From Klebsormidium nitens (taxonomy: Eukaryota > Streptophyta > Klebsormidiophyceae > Klebsormidiales > Klebsormidiaceae), in assembly GCA_000708835.1 (NCBI GenBank), contig DF237667.1, forward strand, positions 7,337 to 41,095: a stretch of 33,759 bases of DNA, written 5' to 3'. The notes under the pieces are model-generated. The model saw nothing but the letters and a program-made list of their open reading frames with translations, did no database searches and was not told the DNA's origin. Shown here one piece after another: positions 33,216 to 33,759 of the stretch (position 1 is the first letter of the stretch; each line of letters starts with the position of its first letter). The position numbers and the translations under genes were made by a program.

Positions 33216-33759
33216 AACCGGTCCCTGCACCTCTTGTGCTCTATACTCTTCTCTGATTGGCTGTTGAAGTGGAGTGGCGGAGTTGTTGAAGATCCGGACT
33301 GGATATCAGAATCCCAAACGCAGTTGAGTAAGGGTAGAGTCATTTTGAAAGAGACCCCCTATGTCTACCACAGAGCCCTCAGCCGCCCAAACGGTCAAGC
33401 CCCCCCTCCCTCCCGTTGGTGTCCTGCCTGAAAAGGCCGAGCCCCCCCCTCCCTCCCGCTCCTTATTATTGTTTATTTTCTATTTATTTTACTAGTGAAA
33501 CATGCACAATCAGCATTATTTCAGCATTTTTCCGAGCGATCTCTCAAGGCTCGGCTCAAACCCCAGGCCCCCGCTCCCCCCAGCACTCCTCGCCGAGCCA
33601 AGCCCCCGGCCCCCCACCCCTTGAAGTGGACATAGGGGGTCAGCTTCAAAATGACCTTACCCTAAGGGATTTTGTGGAAAATGTTTTTCCGTGACGACAC
33701 CCGAAAAAATAATTATTTAAGAATCGCACCGTATTAAAGGGACGAGTGTATTGAACTAG
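33216..33759. other. right end of window, no gene seen
   Basis: Two near-identical pyrimidine-rich stretches (agccccccctccctcccg) lie at about 33399 and 33440, then AT-rich DNA. A palindrome aaataattattt is at about 33706. No exon is supported. Confidence 0.5.

Noticed and set aside
1-33759. Altered genetic code, suggested by in-frame TAG and TGA codons
   Set aside because: TGA ends the bZIP, FkbM, PAN/Root_cap-like and 26139 genes, and TAG ends the glycosyltransferase-like gene. Local mutations, readthrough or splicing explain the cases better.

Overview
The window looks like nuclear DNA from an intron-rich eukaryote of the green lineage. Coding exons are short (about 60-390 bp), GC-rich at third positions, and separated by introns of roughly 150-1600 bp. 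There are no bacterial operons, rRNA, tRNA or CRISPR arrays that I can see. Two proteins point to a streptophyte: a bZIP whose basic region reads like plant group F, and a secreted protein with a plant Root_cap-like domain. A charophyte alga of Klebsormidium type is my guess; I cannot prove the species.

Layout. (1) 177-3677, plus strand: a five-exon bZIP transcription factor, possibly 5'-partial. (2) 3678-5528: convergent intergenic DNA. (3) 10603-5529, minus strand: a six-exon FkbM-type methyltransferase with a probable signal anchor. (4) 11492-18529, plus strand: an eight-exon type II membrane protein, probably a glycosyltransferase-like (DUF4422-like) enzyme, head-to-head with gene 3 across about 890 bp. 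(5) 18530-19973: intergenic, with scraps of coding-like sequence. (6) 24265-19974, minus strand: a six-exon secreted PAN/apple plus Root_cap-like protein with an in-frame TAG. (7) A palindrome-ended MITE-like element at 24610-24902. (8) 26139-27176, plus strand: a three-exon gene of unknown function. (9) About 30946-27511, minus strand: an incompletely resolved multi-exon gene or decayed element. (10) 32640-33430: GC-rich dispersed and tandem repeats, including an exact-looking 85-bp duplication.

The feature that stands out is in the introns of genes 3 and 4 (and probably 9). Next to many genuine exons lie tandem, diverged copies of the exon edge together with its splice site. Arrays on the acceptor side repeat branch-point/polypyrimidine/AG plus the first exon bases; arrays on the donor side repeat the last exon bases plus the donor. 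Periods run from about 80 to 175 bp and cluster near 115-145 bp. The best case has seven acceptor-side units of about 142 bp, the last being the real exon, followed by three donor-side copies. Introns here appear to grow by repeated duplication across exon-intron boundaries, leaving ladders of decoy splice sites.

Functionally, the divergent methyltransferase/glycosyltransferase-like pair would fit joint work on a Golgi-made glycan, and the PAN/Root_cap-like protein is probably extracellular or mucilage-associated. The bZIP may act on TGACGTCA sites, which occur nine times in the window against about 0.5 expected by chance; whether that is meaningful is untested.
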